Source: GCA-2718595 sp963935005 | GTDB taxonomy: Bacteria; Gemmatimonadota; Gemmatimonadetes; Longimicrobiales; Gaopeijiaceae | Length of the DNA: 64,000 nucleotides | Assembly: GCA_963935005.1 (NCBI GenBank) | Contig: CAWWAX010000002.1 | Coordinates: forward strand, 27,274-91,273 | Direction: 5' to 3' | In this document: piece after piece, positions 1 to 7,934 of the stretch | How the letters are laid out: each line of letters opens with the position of its first letter | How positions within the stretch are numbered: the stretch's first letter is position 1 | Made by a program: the position numbers and the translations under genes | The notes under the pieces: generated by a model | Database searches by the model: none | Told to the model about the DNA's origin: nothing | The model's input: the letters and a program-made list of their open reading frames with translations, nothing else

Positions 1-1
1 C

Positions 2-1087
2 CACCAAACCCGCCAATGGATAATCCGAAATTCCTCAGTGCCTATTGGAACTGTGCCAATCTATCAAGCTCTCGAAAAAGTTGACGGAGTCCCTGAAGAA
101 TTAACCTGGGAAATTTATCGGGACACGTTGATTGAACAGGCTGAACAGGGTGTCGATTATTTCACGGTCCATGCTGGAGTACTTCTCCGCTTCGTGCCGA
201 TGACTGCCAATAGAGTCACTGGCATCGTCTCCAGGGGAGGCTCCATTATGGCGAAGTGGTGCCTTGCGCATCACAAAGAGAGCTTTCTTTACACGAATTT
301 CCCAGAGATATGTGAGATCATGGCATCTTATGACGTTTCTTTTTCACTGGGAGATGGCCTAAGACCTGGATCGCTCGCAGACGCGAATGATGAAGCCCAA
401 TTTGCAGAACTATATACCCAAGGAGAGCTAACAAAAATTTCATGGGAGCACGATGTACAAGTCATGTGCGAAGGACCTGGTCACGTACCCATGCATATGA
501 TCAAAGAAAATATGGACAAGCAATTAGAATGGTGCCATGAAGCTCCATTCTACACCCTCGGACCATTAACTACTGATATTGCTCCAGGTTACGACCACAT
601 CACGAGTGCCATCGGTGCGGCGCAAATTGGATGGTACGGTACCGCCATGTTGTGCTACGTGACTCCAAAAGAGCACCTGGGCCTTCCTAACAGAGAAGAC
701 GTAAAGGCTGGTGTAATAGCCTACAAGATAGCAGCACATGCTGCCGATATAGCTAAAGATCATCCTAGAGCGAGAGAATGGGACGACGCTATATCAAAAG
801 CTCGTTTCGATTTTCGGTGGGAAGATCAATTCAACTTATCATTAGACCCAGTCACAGCCAGAGCCTTCCATGACGAAACTCTACCCGCTGATGGAGCGAA
901 AGTAGCACATTTCTGTTCGATGTGTGGCCCTAAATTCTGCTCAATGAAAATCACTCAAGATATCCGTGATTATGCGGCACAAACACAAAAGTCAGCCGAG
1001 CCCGAAATCGAGAGAGGTTTGGAGGAAAAATCAATGGAATTTCGAGAGAGTGGTTCTAATATCTATGTGAACGTAACAGAAGACTAG
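2..1087 (+). CDS. thiC: Phosphomethylpyrimidine synthase ThiC, 3' part (cut by window edge)
   Basis: ThiC is a radical-SAM enzyme that converts aminoimidazole ribotide to HMP phosphate, the pyrimidine half of thiamine. The frame is open from base 2. The residues before the GTG at 38 (a WIIRNSS stretch leading into VPIGTVPIYQALEKV) are conserved ThiC sequence, so that GTG is internal and the 5' end lies outside the window. The family signatures GDGLRPGS, EGPGHVPMH and TDIAPGYDHI are present in order. The C-terminal CSMCGPKFC motif (CX2CX4C) binds the 4Fe-4S cluster. The gene ends at TAG 1085-1087. Any TPP riboswitch would lie upstream and cannot be seen. Identification is very secure. Confidence 0.97.
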   Translation, partial: HQTRQWIIRNSSVPIGTVPIYQALEKVDGVPEELTWEIYRDTLIEQAEQGVDYFTVHAGVLLRFVPMTANRVTGIVSRGGSIMAKWCLAHHKESFLYTNFPEICEIMASYDVSFSLGDGLRPGSLADANDEAQFAELYTQGELTKISWEHDVQVMCEGPGHVPMHMIKENMDKQLEWCHEAPFYTLGPLTTDIAPGYDHITSAIGAAQIGWYGTAMLCYVTPKEHLGLPNREDVKAGVIAYKIAAHAADIAKDHPRAREWDDAISKARFDFRWEDQFNLSLDPVTARAFHDETLPADGAKVAHFCSMCGPKFCSMKITQDIRDYAAQTQKSAEPEIERGLEEKSMEFRESGSNIYVNVTED

Positions 1088-1189
1088 TGGAGTAAGGCCT
1101 AAAAATCCTTATAGTATATAGGGTTTCAGCTTTCCTAATCTGGGAGGTGGAACCATTTATGTCCATCTTGGAATGGGGGATAGACCAAC

Positions 1190-1285
1190 ATGGGTATTAG
1201 AGTTCTGGTATTCATTGCATCAGCAGTGTGCCTTCTAGGTATAAGCCTAGTCCTGCTCAATGCTTTGTGGTGGATCATTAGTTAA
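1190..1285 (+). CDS. Possible small hydrophobic protein (31 aa) downstream of thiC
   Basis: An ATG at 1190 opens a 31-codon ORF ending at TAA 1283-1285. It encodes an almost wholly hydrophobic peptide (MGIRVLVFIASAVCLLGI at the start, WWIIS at the end), compatible with one membrane helix. A GGGGGA purine run lies about 9 nt upstream. A second tiny ORF, ATG 1159 to TAG 1200 (13 codons), has a stronger Shine-Dalgarno (GGGAGGTGG, 1142-1150) and overlaps the first codons, so the two could be translationally coupled. No family is recognised. It may be a real small membrane protein or chance; nothing else explains the stretch 1088-1277. Confidence 0.3.
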   Translation: MGIRVLVFIASAVCLLGISLVLLNALWWIIS

Positions 1286-1490
1286 CACTATCACCAAACA
1301 ATTCACTCAACTTTTCTACTAATTCTTTTTCTAATTCTTCAGGACTTCTCTCGGTTGTAATCCTTACTTCCTTATCAAACAATCCTCCAATCTTACCTAG
1401 CACTTCTAATGCTCTAACTCCGTCACGAGTGTTTGTCCCTAAAATGTCCCTTTCACTAATAGGACTAGATACATACTGAGCATAGGTAGA
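1278..1490 (-). pseudogene. Remnant resembling the C-terminal part of a phage terminase small subunit
   Basis: On the minus strand the frame is open from 1490 to a TAA at 1278-1280, directly after an in-frame TGA (1491-1493), with no plausible start codon. The 70 residues contain DGVRALEVLGKIGGLFDKE followed by a charged helix rich in E, L and K. The pattern 'D..RALE.LGK..GLF..' is typical of the end of the helical DNA-binding region of terminase small subunits. I saw no companion phage gene. This is read as a decayed insertion between thiC and the MOSC gene. Similarity is by eye, so confidence is moderate. The remaining stretch 1494-1614 holds nothing I can recognise. Confidence 0.42.
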
Positions 1491-1614
1491 TCAGAGGGGA
1501 TTACAAGAGGGATTCCTTATGTTCATTGGTGTTTCTATACTACTTACACCTAGACACGTGATGGTTGAGGGGAACAGAAGATTAGTGGAACCTTATAGCC
1601 GTCTAGCCGTCGAT

Positions 1615-2055
1615 TTATTCCAAGTGCCAACCGACTTCATTCCCGACGTTGATAGTTGCATCGTTCAAGACGCAGCCATAAACCCCTCCCTTCCACTCAG
1701 TACCTAGTGCATCTCTAAGGCCTTGGTAGGCCTCATCCATGATCTTGCAGGGCTTAGTCTCACCCATGATCTTAACCCTAAGATTACCCACCGAGAGAAC
1801 GCGACCGATAGTCGCCTCTAATTCAATGTCACTTACCATAAAATTTGCTCGACGCATTTCAGGTTTTACCATACCGCTAGATCGATCACCTAGCCCTTCA
1901 AACACTTCTTTTTCTATGAACGTGACCTGTCGCTGGCTACGTCCAAAGTTGGCATCTCCGACTAAGCCTTTGTTTTTCTTCGAAACCACTTCGGATATCG
2001 AATCCATAGCTCCACCATGGGAAGTCTTTATCCAAATAGCCTCTAGTCGACCCAT
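1615..2055 (-). CDS. MOSC domain-containing protein
   Basis: MOSC domains (from MoCo sulfurase C-terminus) occur in YiiM/YuaD-like proteins and usually act in sulfur transfer or in reducing N-hydroxylated compounds. This 146-residue protein is a stand-alone MOSC domain. It starts near the N-terminus with a substrate-pocket strand, then SQRQVTFIEKEVFEGL, RRANFMVSDIELEATIG and the hallmark KPCKIMDEAYQGLRDAL with its conserved cysteine, ending with a GGVYGCVLNDATINVG strand. The ATG at 2055 follows AGGA at a spacing of about 7. It lies 33 nt after the stop of the 2-oxoacid oxidoreductase beta subunit on the same strand and is probably the last gene of that operon. The precise substrate is unknown. 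Confidence 0.8.
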   Translation of the reverse strand: MGRLEAIWIKTSHGGAMDSISEVVSKKNKGLVGDANFGRSQRQVTFIEKEVFEGLGDRSSGMVKPEMRRANFMVSDIELEATIGRVLSVGNLRVKIMGETKPCKIMDEAYQGLRDALGTEWKGGVYGCVLNDATINVGNEVGWHLE

Positions 2056-2088
2056 TTCTTTATCCTCATTGAAATTTTAATTATGTAA

Positions 2089-3150
2089 TCAGCGCCACTG
2101 CTTCTGAAGTTCTTGTAAAATATCGTTCCCAGGGCATAGGTCTTCATATTTCAGTTCGGCCAGGGGCTCAGCCACAGTATTCTCGAAGGAGTGTATGTCA
2201 TGACTATCCTGGTCTATATAAAGCAAACCAGTAGCCACCTCGCCTTCGAGTTGTCGACGAGCGATATAAGCGTAAGCTGCTTCACGATCGGTAGGGTCAT
2301 ACCCTTCGGCTTCCGCTACTGGTCTGAATTTGATTACGCTACCATCATGCATCGCCACAGAAGTCACACTTCCAGAAGTTTGCTCCGCCTTTATTTCATG
2401 CAGAACAGGGACATAATCAGCCTCAACAACTTCCTGAATATGATCACGAGTATGCTGGTAACTCTTAGTCGAACCCTGGTGGTCATTAAATGTCACACAG
2501 GGAGAGATTACATCTATTAATGCAAAGCCTGGATGGCTCAGACCAGCTTTAACCAAAGGCATTAGTTGTTGCTTATCCCCTGAAAAACTTCTTCCCACGA
2601 ATGAAACACCCAAACTCATAGCCAACGACACCGGGTCGATTGGGCCCATTCTATTTTCTTCGCCTTTCTTAGCTTTAGTCCCTACATCAGCTGACGCAGA
2701 AAATTGGCCCTTTGTTAGTCCATAAACTCCATTATTGGCTATGATATAAAGCATATTGACGTTCCGGCGAATAGCGTGACACAGTTGGCCAAGGCCGATG
2801 GACAGCGAGTCACCATCTCCCGAAATTCCGATGTAGGTTAAGTCTCTATTGGCAGCATTTGCTCCTGTCGCGATAGATGGCATCCTTCCATGTACCGAAT
2901 TGAACCCATGGGCTTCATCCAGAAAATAAGCTGGAGTCTTTGATGAGCATCCAATACCACTGATTTTCGCAACCCTGTGTGGTTCTATTTCCAATTCGAA
3001 AAAAGATTGGACTAGAGCTGCCGTAATAGAATCATGGCCACAGCCCGCACACAGAGTGGACATGGAGCCTTCATAGTCTCTCTGGGTTAATCCTAGATTG
3101 TTAACCCGCAGGCTGGGATGGCTAACCAATGGTTTTGCTGTTTGTGCCAT
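2089..3150 (-). CDS. korB: 2-oxoacid:ferredoxin oxidoreductase, beta (TPP-binding) subunit
   Basis: This is the thiamine-diphosphate subunit of a 2-oxoacid (probably 2-oxoglutarate) ferredoxin oxidoreductase, which decarboxylates the oxoacid to an acyl-CoA while reducing ferredoxin. The 353 residues show the cluster cysteines in LCAGCGHDSIT and GIGCSSKTPAYF, a further Cys in ISPCVTFND, and the TPP/Mg motif GISGDGDSLSIGLGQ followed by NNGVYGLTKGQ. The length suits KorB; the last ~90 residues after SYQHTRDHIQEV carry the usual C-terminal extension. It starts 3 nt after the alpha subunit stop. Substrate preference between pyruvate, branched oxoacids and 2-oxoglutarate cannot be fixed from sequence by eye; the KorA/KorB style favours 2-oxoglutarate. 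Confidence 0.92.
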   Translation of the reverse strand: MAQTAKPLVSHPSLRVNNLGLTQRDYEGSMSTLCAGCGHDSITAALVQSFFELEIEPHRVAKISGIGCSSKTPAYFLDEAHGFNSVHGRMPSIATGANAANRDLTYIGISGDGDSLSIGLGQLCHAIRRNVNMLYIIANNGVYGLTKGQFSASADVGTKAKKGEENRMGPIDPVSLAMSLGVSFVGRSFSGDKQQLMPLVKAGLSHPGFALIDVISPCVTFNDHQGSTKSYQHTRDHIQEVVEADYVPVLHEIKAEQTSGSVTSVAMHDGSVIKFRPVAEAEGYDPTDREAAYAYIARRQLEGEVATGLLYIDQDSHDIHSFENTVAEPLAELKYEDLCPGNDILQELQKQWR

Positions 3151-3153
3151 AAT

Positions 3154-4983
3154 CTAATTCCTATCAGAACTTTCCAAATGAGCACTCATCAACTGCTGGA
3201 TTCCACTTACTACAATACCGGCACTAAGGGGCGAGCCCTTGTTATCCAGAATGGACTCAAGCCTCTGTTTTTCTACTTCTGTCTCCACTGTTATCAACTT
3301 CATAAGCTGAGCATCTCTGTTTTGTTCAATGACAATATTGAGCTCGTGTGACGACAGAAACTGTTGCACCTCTGGCCCGAACGGAAAACCCCTTACCCTT
3401 AAGTAATCGACCGGCACACCCCTGACACTCAGTTTCTCGATAGCCTCTAACACTGACTTTCGGCAACCTCCAATCGTAACAACTCCCACTCGGGAACCTT
3501 CCTGGCAGTGAATCTCAGCTTCGGGAACATCAGTTGAAGCGCCATCAATCTTTTTTCCTATGCGGTCAATCACCTCTTCGTACAGGGCTCCATCTTCTGT
3601 ATACCTTCCATACTTGTCATGGCCGGAACCTCTTGTGAAGTATGAACCTTTCGGATGTACACCCGGCAAGGAACGATACGGAATGCCATCTCCATCTACA
3701 TCCAGGTATCTGTAAAATACATCGAGATTCTCGAGTTCATCCGCCGAAAGAACCTTACCACGATCTGGGATGAAGTTGTCGTCCCATTGCAAATTATCAC
3801 AAACCCAATCGTTCATACCAATATCTAGATCAGAAACGACAAAAATTGGCGTCTGATATTTTTCAGCCAAATCAAAGGCTTGGACTGCGAAATGAAAACA
3901 TTCATTAGGATCCGCAGGGAAAAGGGCTATATGCTTAGTGTCTCCATGGGATGCATAAACCGTCGTCAAAATATCACCCTGTTGCGTACGCGTTGGCATC
4001 CCAGTTGAAGGTCCAGTGCGTTGTACGTCGAAGAGAACAGCTGGAATCTCAGCATAGTAAGCTAAGCCAATGAATTCACCCATTAGTGATATCCCAGGAC
4101 CACTAGTTGGGGTGAAAGCCCTCGCACCCATCCAACTCGCACCAAGCACCATGCCTATAGCTGCAAGCTCATCTTCTGCTTGAATGACGCAAAAACGATT
4201 TTCTTTGGTTTCTGGATCTTTTCTCAATTTCTCACAGAAACCTCTGAATGAATCCATAAGAGAAGTCGAAGGAGTGATAGGATACCAAGCCCCCACTGTC
4301 GCACCAGCATAAACACACCCCAGACCCGCAGCCATATTCCCAGTCATCAGTACTGAATTTTTGTTACCGTCCATAGGTTCAAGGTGGGGTTCAAGTGGAC
4401 ACTTGAAATTCTCAAGTACAAAATCGTAACCTAACTTTACAGCTACATTATTCAATTCAACTAGTTTTGGTTTTGATCCGAATTTATCCTCAAAAATTCC
4501 CGACAATATATTCAAATCAATCTCTAAAAATGCAGCCAAAGCACCGACATAGCTAACATTTTTCATTAGAATTTGTTGGCGGGATCCCTTAAAGTTCTCA
4601 ACACACATGTGAGACAGTGGAACGCCAAAAAATTCTACATCCTCTCTCAACAATTCTTGTGGCAAAGGCCAACTGGAATCGTAGAGGATACTTCCCCCTG
4701 GCGTAACTTCTTTTATGTCTTGAACATAGGTTTTGGGATTCATGGCCACCATTAAATCCACTTTAGCACTTCGCCCAGTATGCCCGTCCTTATTGGCTCG
4801 GATCTCATACCACGTCGGTAGGCCTTGAATGTTAGAAGGAAAAACATTCTTTCCAGAAACAGGAATACCCATACGGAAAATAGCCTGCATGAGAAAACCA
4901 TTTGCACTAGCCGAACCAGTGCCGTTAACTGTAGCAACCTTTATTACGAGGTCGTTGATACAGTGTCTACTGTTTTGGTCCAA
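3154..4983 (-). CDS. korA: 2-oxoacid:ferredoxin oxidoreductase, fused gamma-alpha subunit
   Basis: A 609-residue subunit in which the gamma domain (about residues 12-190, GTGSASANGFLMQAIFRMG) precedes the pyrimidine-binding alpha domain (about 205-590, with GNMAAGLGCVYAGATVGAWY and PTSGPGISLMGEFIGLAYYAE). With the beta subunit it forms the catalytic core. The start is a TTG at 4983 with a GGA about 8 nt upstream; no ATG or GTG occurs between it and the conserved N-terminal strand, so the non-ATG start is needed. It overlaps the end of the upstream flavoprotein gene by 40 nt, implying tight coupling. The C-terminal domain, ending after VSGIQQLMSAHLE, is complete. Confidence 0.92.
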   Translation of the reverse strand: MDQNSRHCINDLVIKVATVNGTGSASANGFLMQAIFRMGIPVSGKNVFPSNIQGLPTWYEIRANKDGHTGRSAKVDLMVAMNPKTYVQDIKEVTPGGSILYDSSWPLPQELLREDVEFFGVPLSHMCVENFKGSRQQILMKNVSYVGALAAFLEIDLNILSGIFEDKFGSKPKLVELNNVAVKLGYDFVLENFKCPLEPHLEPMDGNKNSVLMTGNMAAGLGCVYAGATVGAWYPITPSTSLMDSFRGFCEKLRKDPETKENRFCVIQAEDELAAIGMVLGASWMGARAFTPTSGPGISLMGEFIGLAYYAEIPAVLFDVQRTGPSTGMPTRTQQGDILTTVYASHGDTKHIALFPADPNECFHFAVQAFDLAEKYQTPIFVVSDLDIGMNDWVCDNLQWDDNFIPDRGKVLSADELENLDVFYRYLDVDGDGIPYRSLPGVHPKGSYFTRGSGHDKYGRYTEDGALYEEVIDRIGKKIDGASTDVPEAEIHCQEGSRVGVVTIGGCRKSVLEAIEKLSVRGVPVDYLRVRGFPFGPEVQQFLSSHELNIVIEQNRDAQLMKLITVETEVEKQRLESILDNKGSPLSAGIVVSGIQQLMSAHLESSDRN

Positions 4984-6764
4984 GTCGGTTTTCCAGCGTA
5001 AGGAGTCAACAAGTCAAATTTTACCATATCCCAAGCAGCGGTTGGACACCGTTCAGCACACAAGCCGCAATGTACACAAAGATCTTCATCTTTGACCATA
5101 ATCCTGGCGGTTTGAGGCAGCTCTTCTGATATATAAAGATCTTGATCAGTATTTTCTGCAGGAACAGTCAGACGATTGCGTAGGTCCTCTTCAGAACCAT
5201 TATCCGTGATGGTAAGACAATAGACGGGACAAACGTCTACACAGGCATCGCACTCTATACATAGGGGTGCAGAAAAGTCGGTTTGAATATCACAATTGAG
5301 ACATCTTTCTACTTCGACAGCAGTTTGTTCGGCATCAAAGCCTAATTCAACTTCCACTTCCAACGCTTTGAAGCGTTCTACCAAATCCACATGATTCATT
5401 TTAGAACGTTCAGATGTATCGTACTGACTACCATAACTCCATGAGTGCAGACCCATTTTTTGTGAGACTAGGTTCATACCGTAAGCTGGACGATCCAAAA
5501 GTGACTGTCCTTGACAATAATTATCAATAGAAATAGCAGCTTGGTGTCCGTGCTCCACAGCCCAAATGATGTTCTCTGGACCCCAGGCAGCGTCTCCACC
5601 TACGAATACACCGTTTCGGGTAGTCTGAAATGTGGTCTTATCTACCACTGGCATTTCCCAATCATTAAAATCAAGACCAATATCGCGTTCAATCCAAGGA
5701 AAAGCGTTATCTTGGCCAATAGCCAGGATGACATCGTCACAAGGCACTATCTTAGAACTCAATACCTTGCTGACAAGACGTCCATTTTCATCGGCCTCCC
5801 ATTCCACTAATTCAAATTCCATTCCTACAAGACGTCCATTTTCCATCACAAACCTGCTGGGAGAATGGTTTTCTAGAATTTCGACCTGTTCCTCCTCCGC
5901 ATCTTCCAGTTCCCAAGCTGATGCCTTGAAATATGGTCGCCCCTTCCTGGCCACCACTTTCACGTCCACACCACCGATCCTTTTAGAAGTCCGACAACAG
6001 TCCATCGCCGTATTACCGACCCCAATGATCAGTACTTTTTCTCCGATTTCTTTTATATGCTCAAAGTGGACAGATTCCAACCACTCGATACCAATGTGTA
6101 TATTTTCACCACCTTCATCTCGGCCTGGGATGCTCAATTCTTTACCTTTCGGCGCTCCAGTGCCCACAAATACTGCATCAAATCTCTCTTCGTCCAGTAG
6201 TAACTTTAGGCTGTTTATGGGATGGTCGTAATGCACTTGCACTCCCATATCTAAAATCATGGCGATTTCTTCATCCAAAACTTTAGCGGGTAAACGGAAA
6301 GAAGGAATATTAGTCCTCATCAAGCCACCAGGACGACTTAGCTGCTCAAAAATTTCGCATTCATAACCTAGGGGCATAAGATCGTTGGCTACCGTCAAAG
6401 AAGTAGGTCCAGCCCCTATCAATGCTATCCGTTTCCCATTTTTTTCTATTGGAACAGAGGGCAGTAAATCATCTATATCGCCACGAAGATCGGCGGCCAC
6501 TCGTTTCAACCGGCAGATGGCAACTGGCTCGTCTTCTACTCTCACTCTTCTACAAGCTGGCTCACATGGCCGATCACAGGTTCTCCCCAAGATCCCAGGG
6601 AAAACATTCGATTCCCGATTTAACATATACGACTCTGTAAACCGCCCCTGTCCTATCAGTCGGATATATTCGGGTACAGGAGTATGGGCTGGGCAACCCC
6701 ACTGACAGTCCACCACCTTATGATAGTACTCCGGACGACTTACGTCCGTAGGTTTCATCCTCAC
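4944..6764 (-). CDS. GltD-like FAD/NAD(P)H oxidoreductase with C-terminal 4Fe-4S ferredoxin modules
   Basis: This 606-residue flavoprotein is first in the 2-oxoacid oxidoreductase operon. The N-terminal GltD-type cluster cysteines are visible (DCQWGCPAHTPVPEYI, ILGRTCDRPCEPACRR), then the FAD Rossmann site IALIGAGPTSLTVAND near residue 114, the NAD(P)H site VLIIGVGNTAMDCCR, and an FAD-binding GVFVGGDAAWGPENIIWAVEHG. The C-terminus adds cysteine motifs CLNCDIQTD, CIECDACVDVCPVYC and CVHCGLCAERCP, so two to three clusters. It probably passes electrons between the KorAB clusters and NAD(P)H. The GTG at 6764 has AGGAG with a 5-nt spacer; the ATG at 6758 is the alternative. Substrate and direction are inferred from context. 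Confidence 0.85.
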   Translation of the reverse strand: MRMKPTDVSRPEYYHKVVDCQWGCPAHTPVPEYIRLIGQGRFTESYMLNRESNVFPGILGRTCDRPCEPACRRVRVEDEPVAICRLKRVAADLRGDIDDLLPSVPIEKNGKRIALIGAGPTSLTVANDLMPLGYECEIFEQLSRPGGLMRTNIPSFRLPAKVLDEEIAMILDMGVQVHYDHPINSLKLLLDEERFDAVFVGTGAPKGKELSIPGRDEGGENIHIGIEWLESVHFEHIKEIGEKVLIIGVGNTAMDCCRTSKRIGGVDVKVVARKGRPYFKASAWELEDAEEEQVEILENHSPSRFVMENGRLVGMEFELVEWEADENGRLVSKVLSSKIVPCDDVILAIGQDNAFPWIERDIGLDFNDWEMPVVDKTTFQTTRNGVFVGGDAAWGPENIIWAVEHGHQAAISIDNYCQGQSLLDRPAYGMNLVSQKMGLHSWSYGSQYDTSERSKMNHVDLVERFKALEVEVELGFDAEQTAVEVERCLNCDIQTDFSAPLCIECDACVDVCPVYCLTITDNGSEEDLRNRLTVPAENTDQDLYISEELPQTARIMVKDEDLCVHCGLCAERCPTAAWDMVKFDLLTPYAGKPTWTKTVDTVSTTS

Positions 6765-6838
6765 AACGTCTCCTGTTCTATCTAAATAGGACTAATTCGC
6801 GATCATGAATGCAACCATGATTCGATTTGCGCAAGGTG

Positions 6839-6867
6839 TTAATAATATAACCCGTTTTCGCTTGCAA
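6839..6867 (-). promoter_or_regulatory. Candidate sigma70-type promoter of the 2-oxoacid oxidoreductase operon
   Basis: Read on the minus strand, TTGCAA (6867-6862) is followed after 17 nt by TATTAA (6844-6839), about 75 nt before the GTG start at 6764. Matches to the consensus are only partial. A run of nine G (6873-6881) lies just upstream of it. Confidence 0.3.
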
Positions 6868-6887
6868 TTAAGAGGGGGGGGGACATA

Positions 6888-7928
6888 TTACAATTTCGCG
6901 CTCCATACTCTGTAAGAATCTTGATCAGAAAGAATCTTTATTTCTCTAAAATGAGCGGAGATCAATCGCTCTATTTGCAAGCGACGTTGTGCAACGAAGA
7001 TCAGTGTCCCATCCTGGTTTAGGTGGGCCACTGCGCCAGTCACCATTCCCATAATAAAGTCTTCTGACCAAATCTTACCTTGGTGATAAGGCGGGTTGCT
7101 GACAATGAGATCATAACGCTCGTCCTCTAACCTGCCGAATCCATCTGAAGGAATGACTCTGGCCCCAGAAATATTTTGCTTTACCGCCGCCAAGGCTATC
7201 AAATCGACATCTAGAAAGTCCACAGATCCAGATTTCAACTGTGCCTGAACTGCGCCTCCAATTAATCCTGTGCCACAGGCAAAATCTAACACCCTGCTAT
7301 CATCAGGAATTGCTGGCAGGGCTTTTATCAAGACTTCGGTTCCTGAGTCCAACCTGCCGTCTGCAAAAACTCCAGGATATGAAATCCAATCTCTGTTAAA
7401 TGATGGCAAATCGATCCTGGTCACATTCATCCAATCACTCAATTCGCCCTTGTAGTTAGACTTTGTTGAGGCTACGGCCTGCAACACTCTACATCTACCA
7501 CCATACGCCACAGTAGTTACTGTTTTTGCCAGTGGCCCTAAAACTTTCTCTGAGGACCTTATGCCCTCATCGTTAGACCCATAAACCCACAAGGAGCACC
7601 CAACATGCAGGGAAGAAAAAGCGATATGGGAGCACATCTCCAACTCTCTTTTAGATCTGGGAAGCCGCAAGATTGCAGCATCGTAACAATCCTTTTCAGG
7701 CCAAAACCATTTGCCGTCATTAGATCCAACCGTTCTGTTCCACAAATCAGTTTGATTGTCAGCGGACTGAATTGAGCCCTGGAGCCCCTCTGCCGAATCT
7801 AACATTCCTAAAATGCGACCCTCAATTTCGCTTTTCTTGAAGAATTTTTGAAGCAAAGAGAAAGACGCACGATCACGCCAATTCCTCTGTTTGCCAGTCA
7901 ACGAGAATTCATTCTTGGAGAGCCACAA
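6888..7928 (-). CDS. RsmC/RlmG-like SAM-dependent (rRNA guanine-N2) methyltransferase
   Basis: The C-terminal half is a methyltransferase-small (MTS) domain: VLDFACGTGLIGGAV is the SAM-binding loop, FLDVD the acidic second strand, and SNPPYHQGK the NPPY catalytic motif seen in enzymes that methylate base amino groups. The sequence YPGVFADGRLDSGTEVLI before the SAM loop is typical of RsmC/RlmG. The N-terminal ~170 residues look like a degenerate methyltransferase half, as in RsmC. A likely role is methylation of a guanine in rRNA. The start is a TTG at 7928 without a clear ribosome site. It lies 6 nt after, and in frame with, the stop of the aminotransferase upstream, so readthrough would make a fusion. 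The exact target is uncertain. Confidence 0.75.
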   Translation of the reverse strand: MWLSKNEFSLTGKQRNWRDRASFSLLQKFFKKSEIEGRILGMLDSAEGLQGSIQSADNQTDLWNRTVGSNDGKWFWPEKDCYDAAILRLPRSKRELEMCSHIAFSSLHVGCSLWVYGSNDEGIRSSEKVLGPLAKTVTTVAYGGRCRVLQAVASTKSNYKGELSDWMNVTRIDLPSFNRDWISYPGVFADGRLDSGTEVLIKALPAIPDDSRVLDFACGTGLIGGAVQAQLKSGSVDFLDVDLIALAAVKQNISGARVIPSDGFGRLEDERYDLIVSNPPYHQGKIWSEDFIMGMVTGAVAHLNQDGTLIFVAQRRLQIERLISAHFREIKILSDQDSYRVWSAKL

Positions 7929-7934
7929 GCGGCG

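Noticed and set aside
1519..1707. 62-aa plus-strand ORF beside the MOSC gene
   Set aside because: It runs antisense through the MOSC coding end, and its sequence has no family or ribosome signal.
6873..6881. Run of nine G as a possible G-quadruplex or phase-variable tract
   Set aside because: It lies in a non-coding gap and is one run only, so no quadruplex is formed and no frame is switched. Assembly length of such runs is also unreliable.
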